From positions 1 to 64,000 of the forward strand of contig CATYIV010000005.1 of assembly GCA_958407465.1 (NCBI GenBank): 64,000 nucleotides of DNA, in the 5' to 3' direction. This stretch comes from an uncultured Collinsella sp. Its GTDB lineage: Bacteria > Actinomycetota > Coriobacteriia > Coriobacteriales > Coriobacteriaceae. The position numbers and the translations under genes were made by a program. Below the pieces are notes generated by a model that had not been told where the DNA came from, searched no databases, and worked only from the letters and a program-made list of their open reading frames with translations. Every line of letters starts with the position of its first letter. The first letter of the stretch is position 1. Shown in pieces: positions 7,937-15,588 of the stretch.

Positions 7937-8890
7937 TTAGTTGCCCGATGCCGTGCCTTGGCTCGAGCTGTCAGATGCCGTGCCGGACGCGGTTCCACTC
8001 GAGCTGTTCGAGTTGCTGGTGTTGCTGCTGTCTGCTGAGCCCGTTCCCGACGTGGTGTCGCTCGTCTGGTCGCCCGTGCTCGGTTGAGAGCCGTCAGTCG
8101 TTTGGCTTGAGTCGGTTGTGCCGGATTGCGTACCGTTGTTGTTCACAGAAGAATCGGCGCCCTGCGACTGATCGGGGGTGTTCGAGGACGAGTCGGTGGA
8201 TGCGGAGGTGCCCTGCGAGTCGTCCTGCTGGCTTTGCGATTGACCAGTGCTGTCCGCGTCGTGCTCGGTCGTGCGTGACGACAGAATCGGCTCGGGACGC
8301 TCGCCCAGACCCTCACCGGCGGTGGTGATAAGGATGGCAGCGGTGCAGGCGATAACCGCGACGATGGCGATGGCGATCGAGAAGATGATGACCTTCTTTT
8401 GCGTCTGGCTGCGCTCTGCCGCCGCCTTGGCGCGCAGGCTGTCGGGGGCGACGCGCGCCGTGGTCGCGCGCCCTGCAATCTGGCGCATCTCCTGGGTAGT
8501 CGCGGCGCCGCCTAAGTGCTCCTCGGCATTTAATTCAACGGGTTCATAGGCGCCGGCGGGGTAGTCGACGGTGGCGTGCGTACCTTTGAGGGCTTCGGCG
8601 CTGGCAGAGATAAAGTGGCGGTAGACCTGCGAGGACACAACGGTGATGACCGAGCTCACGGCGGCACCGATCACCGATCCGGCGATACCGATCTTGGAGG
8701 CAAGCGCGACGCTCGTGGCGGCAGCTGCGGCGCCGGCGATGATTTGGGGAATGGAAATGTCGTCAAACAGGCCCTTTTTGGGCGCGATGGCCATGGTCTG
8801 TCCGATGGAATGGTTCTCGTGCACGCCGTTGTTGAGCGATGCCGGCGTCATGACGCGCGTGCGCGGCGCGTCGGTGTACTTGGTTGTCAT
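7937..8890 (-). CDS. Membrane protein with long Ser/Thr/Gly/Gln-rich extracytoplasmic tail, unknown function
   Basis: A 317-residue protein started at the ATG at 8890, preceded by GGGAGGACC. Order of parts: a polar N-terminus, a hydrophobic region near residues 45-90 rich in Ala/Gly/Val (one or two membrane passes), a charged central part, a clear membrane segment KVIIFSIAIAIVAVIACTAA near 165-190, then about 120 residues almost wholly Ser, Thr, Gly, Asp, Gln and Asn. That tail looks like a disordered, possibly glycosylated or wall-spanning stalk. There is no LPXTG motif. I do not recognise the family. The gene lies between the unknown protein at 6452 and the start of the AT-rich island. Confidence 0.6.
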   Translation of the reverse strand: MTTKYTDAPRTRVMTPASLNNGVHENHSIGQTMAIAPKKGLFDDISIPQIIAGAAAAATSVALASKIGIAGSVIGAAVSSVITVVSSQVYRHFISASAEALKGTHATVDYPAGAYEPVELNAEEHLGGAATTQEMRQIAGRATTARVAPDSLRAKAAAERSQTQKKVIIFSIAIAIVAVIACTAAILITTAGEGLGERPEPILSSRTTEHDADSTGQSQSQQDDSQGTSASTDSSSNTPDQSQGADSSVNNNGTQSGTTDSSQTTDGSQPSTGDQTSDTTSGTGSADSSNTSNSNSSSGTASGTASDSSSQGTASGN

Positions 8891-9065
8891 ACGGGGTCCT
8901 CCCGGTGTAAATCTGCTTCGTTTCGTGTAGCCATCAGGGTACCCACCAGATGTGAATCGTACGTGACATTTAACAGATACCATCAACTCATCAAGGGGGG
9001 CTTGCTGTCTTTGGTGCAATAGCTTGATGCTAAACTGGATTTACGATTGCGAGGTGGTTTACGTG

Positions 9066-9305
9066 ATGTACCCGTATATGACATTCGAAGACGGTACCGA
9101 GGTCGTTCATTCTGACCTGATTGCAGATGAGGATATCGAAAAGGTTGTCGTGCATTTTGAACGACCGACGGCAGAGGGCTTCGACTCCGCTCGCTGTGAG
9201 TTGCCTTCCTGTTCGTGGACTGACTGGGAAGGGCATTTTACTCAGAGTGAAAAACGAGCTTTCGAAGAGTGTTTGAGCAAATCATTTAGATTAGTTCGAG
9301 TTTAG
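9066..9305 (+). CDS. Short conserved hypothetical protein (MYPYMTF-type)
   Basis: A 79-residue soluble protein. The ATG at 9066 is chosen because GAGGTGG at 9051-9057 is correctly spaced; in-frame starts further upstream are not. The pattern MYPYM-F-DGTEVVHS, VVVHFERP and GFDSARCELPS recurs, as I recall, in small uncharacterised proteins of Bacillota and related gut bacteria, but I know no function. It opens an AT-rich tract that continues to 13340 and so may have entered with the downstream cluster or separately. There is no sign that it is a precursor peptide: it lacks a leader/core layout. Confidence 0.6.
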   Translation: MYPYMTFEDGTEVVHSDLIADEDIEKVVVHFERPTAEGFDSARCELPSCSWTDWEGHFTQSEKRAFEECLSKSFRLVRV

Positions 9306-9384
9306 TTCGAATAAAGAAGCCGAATGCGATGACCTAAAGCGTATGCATTTTTAGTATTAGATGCGTATGAAATGGAGGATGTGA

Positions 9385-9666
9385 ATGGATGAGCTAATAG
9401 ACTTTAAAAAACGATTTCTCAAGAATGGCGAGCTGGTTTCAATTCCAAAAAAGGAAAGCTATAAAAGAATCATGCTGCTATGGGCCGTCTCTTTCTTTGA
9501 ATTAAATACAAGTTATACGGAGCTTCAGGTTAATCGTGTGCTGTCACAGCTCTATCCTGATTATGCCGTGTTGAGGCGGTACTTGGTTGATTATGGATTC
9601 CTATTAAGGGATGAACGAGGCCTGAAATACGAGGTTAATCGTGATGTTCACGGTATTGAGAGCTAG
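9385..9666 (+). CDS. DUF2087 small protein, possible DNA-binding regulator
   Basis: A 93-residue protein matching the DUF2087 pattern: LVSIPKKESYKRIMLLWAV, then a helix with YTELQVNRVLSQLYPDYAVLRRYLVDYGFLLRDERG-KY. The second half reads as a winged-helix-like element, and in other bacteria this domain is found attached to HTH regulators. The ATG at 9385 follows TGGAGGATG. The next gene (MFS exporter) starts inside its last 23 bases, so the two are translationally coupled and this protein could control or accompany the radical SAM cluster. That role is inferred from position only. Confidence 0.75.
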   Translation: MDELIDFKKRFLKNGELVSIPKKESYKRIMLLWAVSFFELNTSYTELQVNRVLSQLYPDYAVLRRYLVDYGFLLRDERGLKYEVNRDVHGIES

Positions 9667-10828
9667 CCATCCGGTTCGGGTCCTATATATTGCTAGAGGG
9701 ATAAGCGAAATAGGCAATTGGTGTGCGAATATTGCTTTGCCAATGCTGATTTACGAGGTAACTCACGATGTTTCTGCAACTGCTTTGATGGTCTGCTGCA
9801 GATTTGCCCCCTCTCTGTTTTCAGTTTCGCTCGCGCAGCTGCCTCAGAAGATGGGTATCGGGACACTGCAGGCCATGAGATTGGCAGACTTAATTCGCGC
9901 GGGATTATTCGTTTGCTATATTTTTGTTGATAGTAAATGGAGTATGTTTGCTATTACGTGCGCGGTATCGCTTTGCCGAACGGTTGAAATGCCCTGCTTT
10001 TACTCGTTGTTAAGAGCCAATACGAATAGTATCAATCGCGACGTAATTAATAATTCGTTTGGGTTTCTGCAGAATTTGATGATGGTTCTGGGGCCAGTTG
10101 CCGGCGGTTTTGTTGTCGCTCAATTTGGGGCGGAGGCTGTTCTTGCATTAGACGCGCTTTCTTTTGCCGCGTCGTTCTGGTTGCTGCGAGATGTTCCGTC
10201 GGTTATCGAGGTTAATGATAAAGAGGGGATAAGCAAAAATGAAAAAAACAGGACTGCATTTAGTGATCTTAGCGCGAAGCACTTGGCAATTGGTTTCCTA
10301 TTAATCGATATTTCTAGTGGCGTGGCATTCGGCTCTCTGAATTCTCTTTTGCCAGCTATAGCGCAATTGCAATTTGACTCGTCATCGATACAATATGGAT
10401 TCCTTCAGAGTAGTCTTACAATCGGACTGTTGTTCGGAAATACAATATATGGTCGTTTAATTAGTGGTTCCGATTGCGTTAAATCATATTGTTTTGTGAC
10501 GTATCTTGCGCTCGGTGCGTATCTGGCGTTTGGCTATCGTTATGCGTCTGGGATATCGTTTATTTTCCTTTTTATCGTCGGTGCCGGAAACGCCATTCAA
10601 GATGTGCTTCTCATAACATCGCTGCAGGATTTGGCGAGAGACGAATCTGAATCGATAAGCCTGTTTTCAATTAGGGAGTCTTTGCAATCGGTTGCTGTTG
10701 TTATTTCAACACTCCTTGTTTCGCTGTTCACGAGCACCGCGATGTTCTCAATTCTCGTTACAGGACTTGGTGTATTTTCAATTATGATGGTAGCTGCGTT
10801 TCAATTGAATTATTTGCGAAAGATGTGA
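9644..10828 (+). CDS. Major facilitator superfamily exporter (MFS_3/macrolide-efflux-like)
   Basis: A 394-residue protein with about twelve hydrophobic segments. It opens FTVLRASHPVRVLYIARGISEIGNWC, the start pattern of MFS_3 exporters (EntS/MefA-like), and has a central charged loop near residues 190-210. The ATG at 9644 overlaps the DUF2087 stop. The radical SAM gene begins 7 bases after its stop. In this setting it is most simply the exporter, or self-protection pump, for whatever the radical SAM enzyme and the small peptide gene produce. AT-rich, like the whole 9066-13340 tract. Confidence 0.85.
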   Translation: MFTVLRASHPVRVLYIARGISEIGNWCANIALPMLIYEVTHDVSATALMVCCRFAPSLFSVSLAQLPQKMGIGTLQAMRLADLIRAGLFVCYIFVDSKWSMFAITCAVSLCRTVEMPCFYSLLRANTNSINRDVINNSFGFLQNLMMVLGPVAGGFVVAQFGAEAVLALDALSFAASFWLLRDVPSVIEVNDKEGISKNEKNRTAFSDLSAKHLAIGFLLIDISSGVAFGSLNSLLPAIAQLQFDSSSIQYGFLQSSLTIGLLFGNTIYGRLISGSDCVKSYCFVTYLALGAYLAFGYRYASGISFIFLFIVGAGNAIQDVLLITSLQDLARDESESISLFSIRESLQSVAVVISTLLVSLFTSTAMFSILVTGLGVFSIMMVAAFQLNYLRKM

Positions 10829-10835
10829 CGTTGAT

Positions 10836-13157
10836 ATGCCTAAAACGCTTTTAGTATTTCCCCCAGGATGGAGTCCAGTGGGGCCGTATCTTGCCTTGCC
10901 TGTTTTGAAGTCATATCTTCAAGAGGTTGAACAATATAAAGTTGACATTGTTGACTTAAACGTGGAATTTTACGATGACCTCCTATCTTTTAGACATGTC
11001 GAAGAGTGCTGTAAAAGGTATCGGGAATCAAAGGATTCGTTTAGTTCGAATGTTCAATTAACAATCGAGTTGATACAAAAGTCAGCACTTAATGTTGACG
11101 AGGCAAAAGATATTTTCAGATCGAAGAGATACTTTAATCTAAAAGAAAGACAATATGCTGAAAACATTTTTAGAAATGCACTCTATATCATAAATCACGT
11201 CTCGTATGGAGTTAAATACACGTTCAACTCCATAGATCTGCCCTATGATTATTATTCGACACCAGAAATAATGAAATCGCTTGCGGATACCTTGCATAAT
11301 CCGTTTATTTCCTTCTATGAAACTGCCTTTCTTAAGCGTATTCAGAGGGAAAAAATTGAGTTTATTGGGATTTCGGTGAGCGGCTGTTTCCAATTGATTT
11401 CTGCAGTTACGTTAGCGAAACTGATTAAAGAAGAATGTCCATCTGTTAAACACGTCTCATTGGGCGGCAATTACATTACTCGTTTAGCAGATGACTGCAT
11501 GAAAGAATGGCATCCCTTTTTTGAATACATTGATTCGATAATGATGTATGACGGCGAAGAGCCGCTTGCACGTCTTCTTGAGGCTCTTGACTCCGGTGAT
11601 GACAATCTCGACTGTGTTCCAAACCTTTGCCATGCTAAAGGTGGAAAGATATATAAAAACCATCGGATTGAGCAAACATTTATCAACGATACAGTTCCCG
11701 ATTTCGATGGCTTCGCCCTTTCTAAATACTTCATGCCTGAGTTAATATTGCCGGTTTATTCCTCTAGGCAGTGTTTTAATCATTGCGCCTTCTGCACCAT
11801 TCCCGGTGCTACCGGTGGTTGTTACCGAAAGATGCCTATATCGAGAGTATTTGAAATAATGTGTCGGTTAAATGAAAAATACGGCACGAGAGTTTTCTCT
11901 TTTGTGGATGAAACATTCGAAGGCAAAAGAATGGAGCAACTCGCGGATGAAATAAACGCATCGGGAAAAACGTTTTTCTGGCATGGAGAAACGAGGTTCT
12001 CTCCAACCCTAAGTACAGACGTTTTCAACAAGATATACCAAAGTGGATGTAGGCAGATTCAGTTTGGCCTCGAGTCATACAACCAAAGAGTTCTTGATCT
12101 AATGAAGAAGAACACGAGAGTTGATTGGATTGATCGCAATATCCATGATTGTCTCAATGCGGGTATTCCTGTTCATCTATTCTTTATGATTGGCTTCCCG
12201 ACCGAAACTAAAGAAGAGGCTCTGAACACCTTAGCTTATACAGAGAATGTTTTGAATTATTCAAAACAGGTATGTGGTGTTCCATATTCCACGAGAGGAT
12301 TTACGAATTTTGGTCTCGTTATGGGGTCGGATGTTTGGAATCATCCCGATAAGTATGGTGTCTCTGTAATGCCGAAGTCCCAATATGAGGATTTGCGCCT
12401 CGAAGTGGATTATGTTTCAGGCACTGGTTTAACTTTAAATGAAGCAAAATCCTTATCTGATGAGCATCATATTGATTTTTATATGCAAGAGGTCATAAAC
12501 GGTAGCGACACAATTGACTTGCCCCAGCGGCTTCATATTTCAGAGGTGACCTGGATCCTAGATTCTATTCACGCTGTCAGGTATAAGGGACATTTGACCA
12601 AAGTAAAGCGACGGCTAACTAGTCTAAATCCAGCTGATCGAATCTGGCTGGATTCCAAGACCTCTGTCGTGCTCGTTGAGCCATTTGCCTACTTCTATAA
12701 TTCTGAATACCATCATGTCTATGCTGTTTCCCAGTTGGTATACCTTAAGTTGGCCCGTTTATTGGAGGCCGATTGTAGCATTTCTCTTATCCTTGATCAG
12801 GGCGACCTCGAGCTGACAAGGGCGATAGAAGAACTGTTGCATTATGGATTGCTGAATACAAATATCGATGCCGATTATGTAATGCACGATAATGGTTTTC
12901 AATTGGTTAAAAGTTCGTTTGTGAAAGAAGTCGGACGCTCAAAAGAGGGGTTAAGAGTACTGCTGAGTTGTGCCACCCATAGAATGTGTGCGGTTAATGA
13001 TTTTTCGTTCGCTTTGCTTTCGTTGTTTGAAAAGCCGATTACTAAGAACGAGGTGCGCGACATTTTGAAAAAAGAGGGACTATCGGCAAACGAGGAGCAA
13101 TTAAACAAGTTGGTTGATAATTGCATGAAAGCAGATATACTACAATTGATTAGATAG
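10836..13157 (+). CDS. B12-binding-type radical SAM protein with winged-helix-like C-terminus; candidate peptide-modifying enzyme
   Basis: A 773-residue protein. The N-terminus KTLLVFPPGWSPVGPYLALPVLKSYL and the block IEFIGISVSGCFQLISAVTLAK near 172-193 with LGGNYITRL fit a cobalamin-binding Rossmann domain, although the classical DxHxxG motif is not obvious. The SAM-cluster triad is Cys313, Cys317 and Cys320 in RQCFNHCAFCTIPG. Radical SAM barrel features follow (FVDETFEG, QIQFGLESYNQRVLDLMKKN, FFMIGFPTET). The last 200 residues hold two segments resembling PqqD-like winged helices (HHVYAVSQLVYLKLARLLE, and DFSFALLSLFEKPITKNEVRDIL). Such segments often recognise RiPP leader peptides. A 36-codon gene follows 13 bases later. 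Substrate and reaction unknown. Confidence 0.8.
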   Translation: MPKTLLVFPPGWSPVGPYLALPVLKSYLQEVEQYKVDIVDLNVEFYDDLLSFRHVEECCKRYRESKDSFSSNVQLTIELIQKSALNVDEAKDIFRSKRYFNLKERQYAENIFRNALYIINHVSYGVKYTFNSIDLPYDYYSTPEIMKSLADTLHNPFISFYETAFLKRIQREKIEFIGISVSGCFQLISAVTLAKLIKEECPSVKHVSLGGNYITRLADDCMKEWHPFFEYIDSIMMYDGEEPLARLLEALDSGDDNLDCVPNLCHAKGGKIYKNHRIEQTFINDTVPDFDGFALSKYFMPELILPVYSSRQCFNHCAFCTIPGATGGCYRKMPISRVFEIMCRLNEKYGTRVFSFVDETFEGKRMEQLADEINASGKTFFWHGETRFSPTLSTDVFNKIYQSGCRQIQFGLESYNQRVLDLMKKNTRVDWIDRNIHDCLNAGIPVHLFFMIGFPTETKEEALNTLAYTENVLNYSKQVCGVPYSTRGFTNFGLVMGSDVWNHPDKYGVSVMPKSQYEDLRLEVDYVSGTGLTLNEAKSLSDEHHIDFYMQEVINGSDTIDLPQRLHISEVTWILDSIHAVRYKGHLTKVKRRLTSLNPADRIWLDSKTSVVLVEPFAYFYNSEYHHVYAVSQLVYLKLARLLEADCSISLILDQGDLELTRAIEELLHYGLLNTNIDADYVMHDNGFQLVKSSFVKEVGRSKEGLRVLLSCATHRMCAVNDFSFALLSLFEKPITKNEVRDILKKEGLSANEEQLNKLVDNCMKADILQLIR

Positions 13158-13170
13158 AGGAGGTTTCTGC

Positions 13171-13281
13171 ATGGACGTTATTAACAAAGATCTCTTGGAG
13201 CAACTGAAAGAGTTTCAGGAAGAGGGCGTCGTGGTGGAAGTGTTCGACTTTGAGGACTACATGGATAAATTCTGCCATTAG
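13171..13281 (+). CDS. 36-residue acidic peptide, candidate RiPP precursor
   Basis: A short open frame of 36 codons with an ideal AGAGGAGG site 6 bases before its ATG, starting 13 bases after the radical SAM stop and ending before a strong terminator at 13306. The peptide begins MDVINKDLLEQLKEFQEEG (a Leu-patterned, probably helical, leader-like part) and ends VFDFEDYMDKFCH, with aromatic residues spaced between acids and one Cys at position 35. It has no signal peptide or membrane segment. Position, ribosome binding site and layout fit a precursor for the upstream B12-radical SAM enzyme and MFS exporter. It could instead be a small structural or regulatory protein. I know no matching precursor family. 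Confidence 0.6.
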   Translation: MDVINKDLLEQLKEFQEEGVVVEVFDFEDYMDKFCH

Positions 13282-13305
13282 TTTCGGAATTTACTCGCCT
13301 CGCTT

Positions 13306-13336
13306 AAAGGAGAAGTCGATTATCGATTTCTCCTTT
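13306..13336 (+). terminator. Terminator closing the radical SAM/peptide cluster
   Basis: AAAGGAGAAGTCGA and TCGATTTCTCCTTT form a near-perfect stem of about 13 bp with one G-T pair, followed by TTTTTT. It lies 25 bases after the peptide stop, confirming that the peptide gene is the last of the transcript. Confidence 0.85.
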
Positions 13337-13469
13337 TTTAATTAAAGATATTTTTGAAATACATGCTTTTAGCACAGGTTGGCCTCTCAGTAAACTGGGA
13401 GGTTGCTTTGGCTAGTTAGAGATATGTGAACGTCCGTTAGACTGAATCTCAGGGTAGAAGGGGCCTCCA

Positions 13470-15470
13470 GTGTCCAGATCAACAAGGCAATGCTGCGTTT
13501 CGGCTAATAAGAACGATGGCTTTTTGCGTGTGGCGGCGGCGTCGCCGCAGATTCGCGTGGCCGATGTCGAGGGCAATGCCGAGGTTGCGTTAGCGGCTGT
13601 TCGCGCGGCTGTTGAGCGCGGCGTTCGCGCGCTGGTACTGCCCGAGCTCAACTTGTGCGGCTATACCGCGGCCGATCTGTTCCATAACCGCACATTACTG
13701 CATGCCTGCGAGGCTGCTTTGGTGCATATCCTCGATGAGACTCGTGAGCTGCCGATTGTCTTTACTATCGGTCTTCCCGTTGCAGTTGCCGAGAATATCT
13801 ACAACTGCGCCGCCGTGTGCTGCGCGGGCGAGCTTTTGGGCCTCACGGCCAAGAAGTATCTGCCCAACTATGGCGAGTTCTACGAGCGCCGCTGGTTTGC
13901 TCCGGCGCCCGCAGATCCCGTGTGGGTCGAGTTTGCCGGTCAGGGTCCGGTTCCGCTGGGTTCGGAGCTTGTCTACCGCTGCTGTGACGAGGGTGCCGAG
14001 GATATGGTGCTGGGCGTTGAGGTCTGCGAGGACCTGTGGGTGCCGGCGCCCCCTTCGACCGAGATGGCGCTTGCCGGTGCGACGGTGATCCTCAACCCGT
14101 CGGCCTCGGACGAGATTATCGGCAAGGCAGATTACCGACGCAGCCTCATATCCAACCAGAGCGCGCGCCTGTACTGTGCCTATGCCTATGCAGATGCGAG
14201 CGAGGGCGAGTCCACGACCGACATGGTCTTTGCGGGCGAGAACCTCGTCTACGAAAACGGCTCCAAGCTCGCCGCGACCAAACTGCTTACCTGCGATATG
14301 GCCATCGCCGATGTTGACCTCGACCGTCTGGTTGCCGAGCGCCGTCGCTCGACGACGTGGACGCGCGCGGACGATGCGCCTGAGGCCACGACTGTTGAGT
14401 TTTCATTTGAGGGCGTGCTGGCCAAAGAGCCCGTCCTGCGCGATGCCTGCGATATCGACCGCGTTTTCCCGCGCGCGCCCTTTGTGCCGGCCGACCACGG
14501 CGACTTGGCCGAGCGCTGCGAGACGATCCTCGATCTGCAGACTGCGGGCCTCAAGACCCGCCTTGCCCACACGGGTACCAAGGCTGCGGTTATCGGCCTT
14601 TCGGGCGGCTTGGACTCCACGCTAGCGCTGCTTGTGACCGTGCGTGCCTTCGATGCACTGGGGCTGCCGCGCACTGGTATCACAGCCGTGTCCATGCCCG
14701 GCTTCGGCACGACGCATCGCACCAAGTCGAATGCCGAGTCGCTCGCCCGCGACCTGGGTGTGAGCTTCCGCGAGGTTTCGATCCACGCGGCTGTGGAGCA
14801 GCACTTCAAGGACATTGAGCATGATCCAGCTGTGCAGGACGTGACCTACGAGAACAGCCAGGCGCGCGAGCGTACGCAGATTCTGATGGATCTGGCCAAC
14901 CAGGCTGGCGGTTTTGTCATTGGCACGGGCGACCTGTCGGAGCTGGCGCTCGGCTGGGCTACCTATAACGGCGACCACATGAGCATGTACGCCGTCAACG
15001 CGAGCGTGCCCAAGACGCTTGTGCGCCATCTGGTACGCTATGCCGCCGATGTCTTTGGCGGGCGCATTGCCGAGGTCTTGCTCGATATCCTCGATACGCC
15101 GGTGTCCCCCGAGCTTCTGCCGCCCACGGGCGACGGCGAGATTGCGCAGAAGACCGAGGATTTGGTGGGCCCGTACGAGTTGCACGACTACTTCCTCTAC
15201 TACCTGCTGCGTTTTGGCTTTGAGCCGGGCAAGATCTACCGCATGGCGCTCAAGAGCTTCGAGGGCGTCTACGACGTCAAGACCGTCCACACGTGGTTGC
15301 GTACGTTCTATCGTCGCTTCTTTGCCCAGCAGTTTAAGCGCAGCTGCCTGCCCGATGGTCCCAAGGTGGGCTCGGTGACGCTCAGTCCGCGCGGCGATTG
15401 GCGTATGCCGAGTGACGCCAGCTCACGTCTGTGGCTTGCGCAGATCGATGCGCTCGATCCGATTGACTAA
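13470..15470 (+). CDS. nadE: Glutamine-dependent NAD+ synthase
   Basis: A 666-residue two-domain enzyme making NAD+ from deamido-NAD+ with ATP and glutamine. The N-terminal nitrilase-type glutaminase shows its triad: Glu in LPELNLCGYTAADL, Lys in AKKYLPNYGEFYERRWF, and Cys in GVEVCEDLWVP. The C-terminal synthetase has the PP-loop GLSGGLDSTLAL (Ser378) and GTGDLSELALGWATYNGDHMSMYAVN. The start is uncertain: GTG at 13470 gives a slightly long N-terminus before DGFLRVAAASPQIRV, and no ATG is available near. A hairpin (CCTCTCAG/CTGGGAGG) lies upstream at 13383-13402. GC-rich backbone resumes with this gene. Confidence 0.93.
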   Translation: MSRSTRQCCVSANKNDGFLRVAAASPQIRVADVEGNAEVALAAVRAAVERGVRALVLPELNLCGYTAADLFHNRTLLHACEAALVHILDETRELPIVFTIGLPVAVAENIYNCAAVCCAGELLGLTAKKYLPNYGEFYERRWFAPAPADPVWVEFAGQGPVPLGSELVYRCCDEGAEDMVLGVEVCEDLWVPAPPSTEMALAGATVILNPSASDEIIGKADYRRSLISNQSARLYCAYAYADASEGESTTDMVFAGENLVYENGSKLAATKLLTCDMAIADVDLDRLVAERRRSTTWTRADDAPEATTVEFSFEGVLAKEPVLRDACDIDRVFPRAPFVPADHGDLAERCETILDLQTAGLKTRLAHTGTKAAVIGLSGGLDSTLALLVTVRAFDALGLPRTGITAVSMPGFGTTHRTKSNAESLARDLGVSFREVSIHAAVEQHFKDIEHDPAVQDVTYENSQARERTQILMDLANQAGGFVIGTGDLSELALGWATYNGDHMSMYAVNASVPKTLVRHLVRYAADVFGGRIAEVLLDILDTPVSPELLPPTGDGEIAQKTEDLVGPYELHDYFLYYLLRFGFEPGKIYRMALKSFEGVYDVKTVHTWLRTFYRRFFAQQFKRSCLPDGPKVGSVTLSPRGDWRMPSDASSRLWLAQIDALDPID

Positions 15471-15538
15471 GGTTGGCTAAATTGAACCAATACGGGGGTT
15501 GCAAGCGTTACACTTTTGCAATCTGATGGCCCGTATCG

Positions 15539-15569
15539 CGCGGCGCTCTTGTCGGAGCGCCGCGTTTTT
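15539..15569 (+). terminator. Strong terminator-like hairpin between nadE and the aminotransferase
   Basis: CGCGGCGCTC and GAGCGCCGCG form a 10-bp perfect stem, loop TTGTCG, followed by TTTTT. It ends only about 10 bases before the GAAAGG site of the aminotransferase gene, so any transcript of that gene starting upstream must pass it. It may terminate nadE or act as an attenuator. Confidence 0.8.
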
Positions 15570-15588
15570 CATATCGAAAGGTGGCACC

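Noticed and set aside
9066-9305. The 79-residue protein considered as a second RiPP precursor
   Set aside because: Evenly folded-protein-like composition, family resemblance to stand-alone hypothetical proteins, and separated from the cluster by an 79-base gap with its own start signals.
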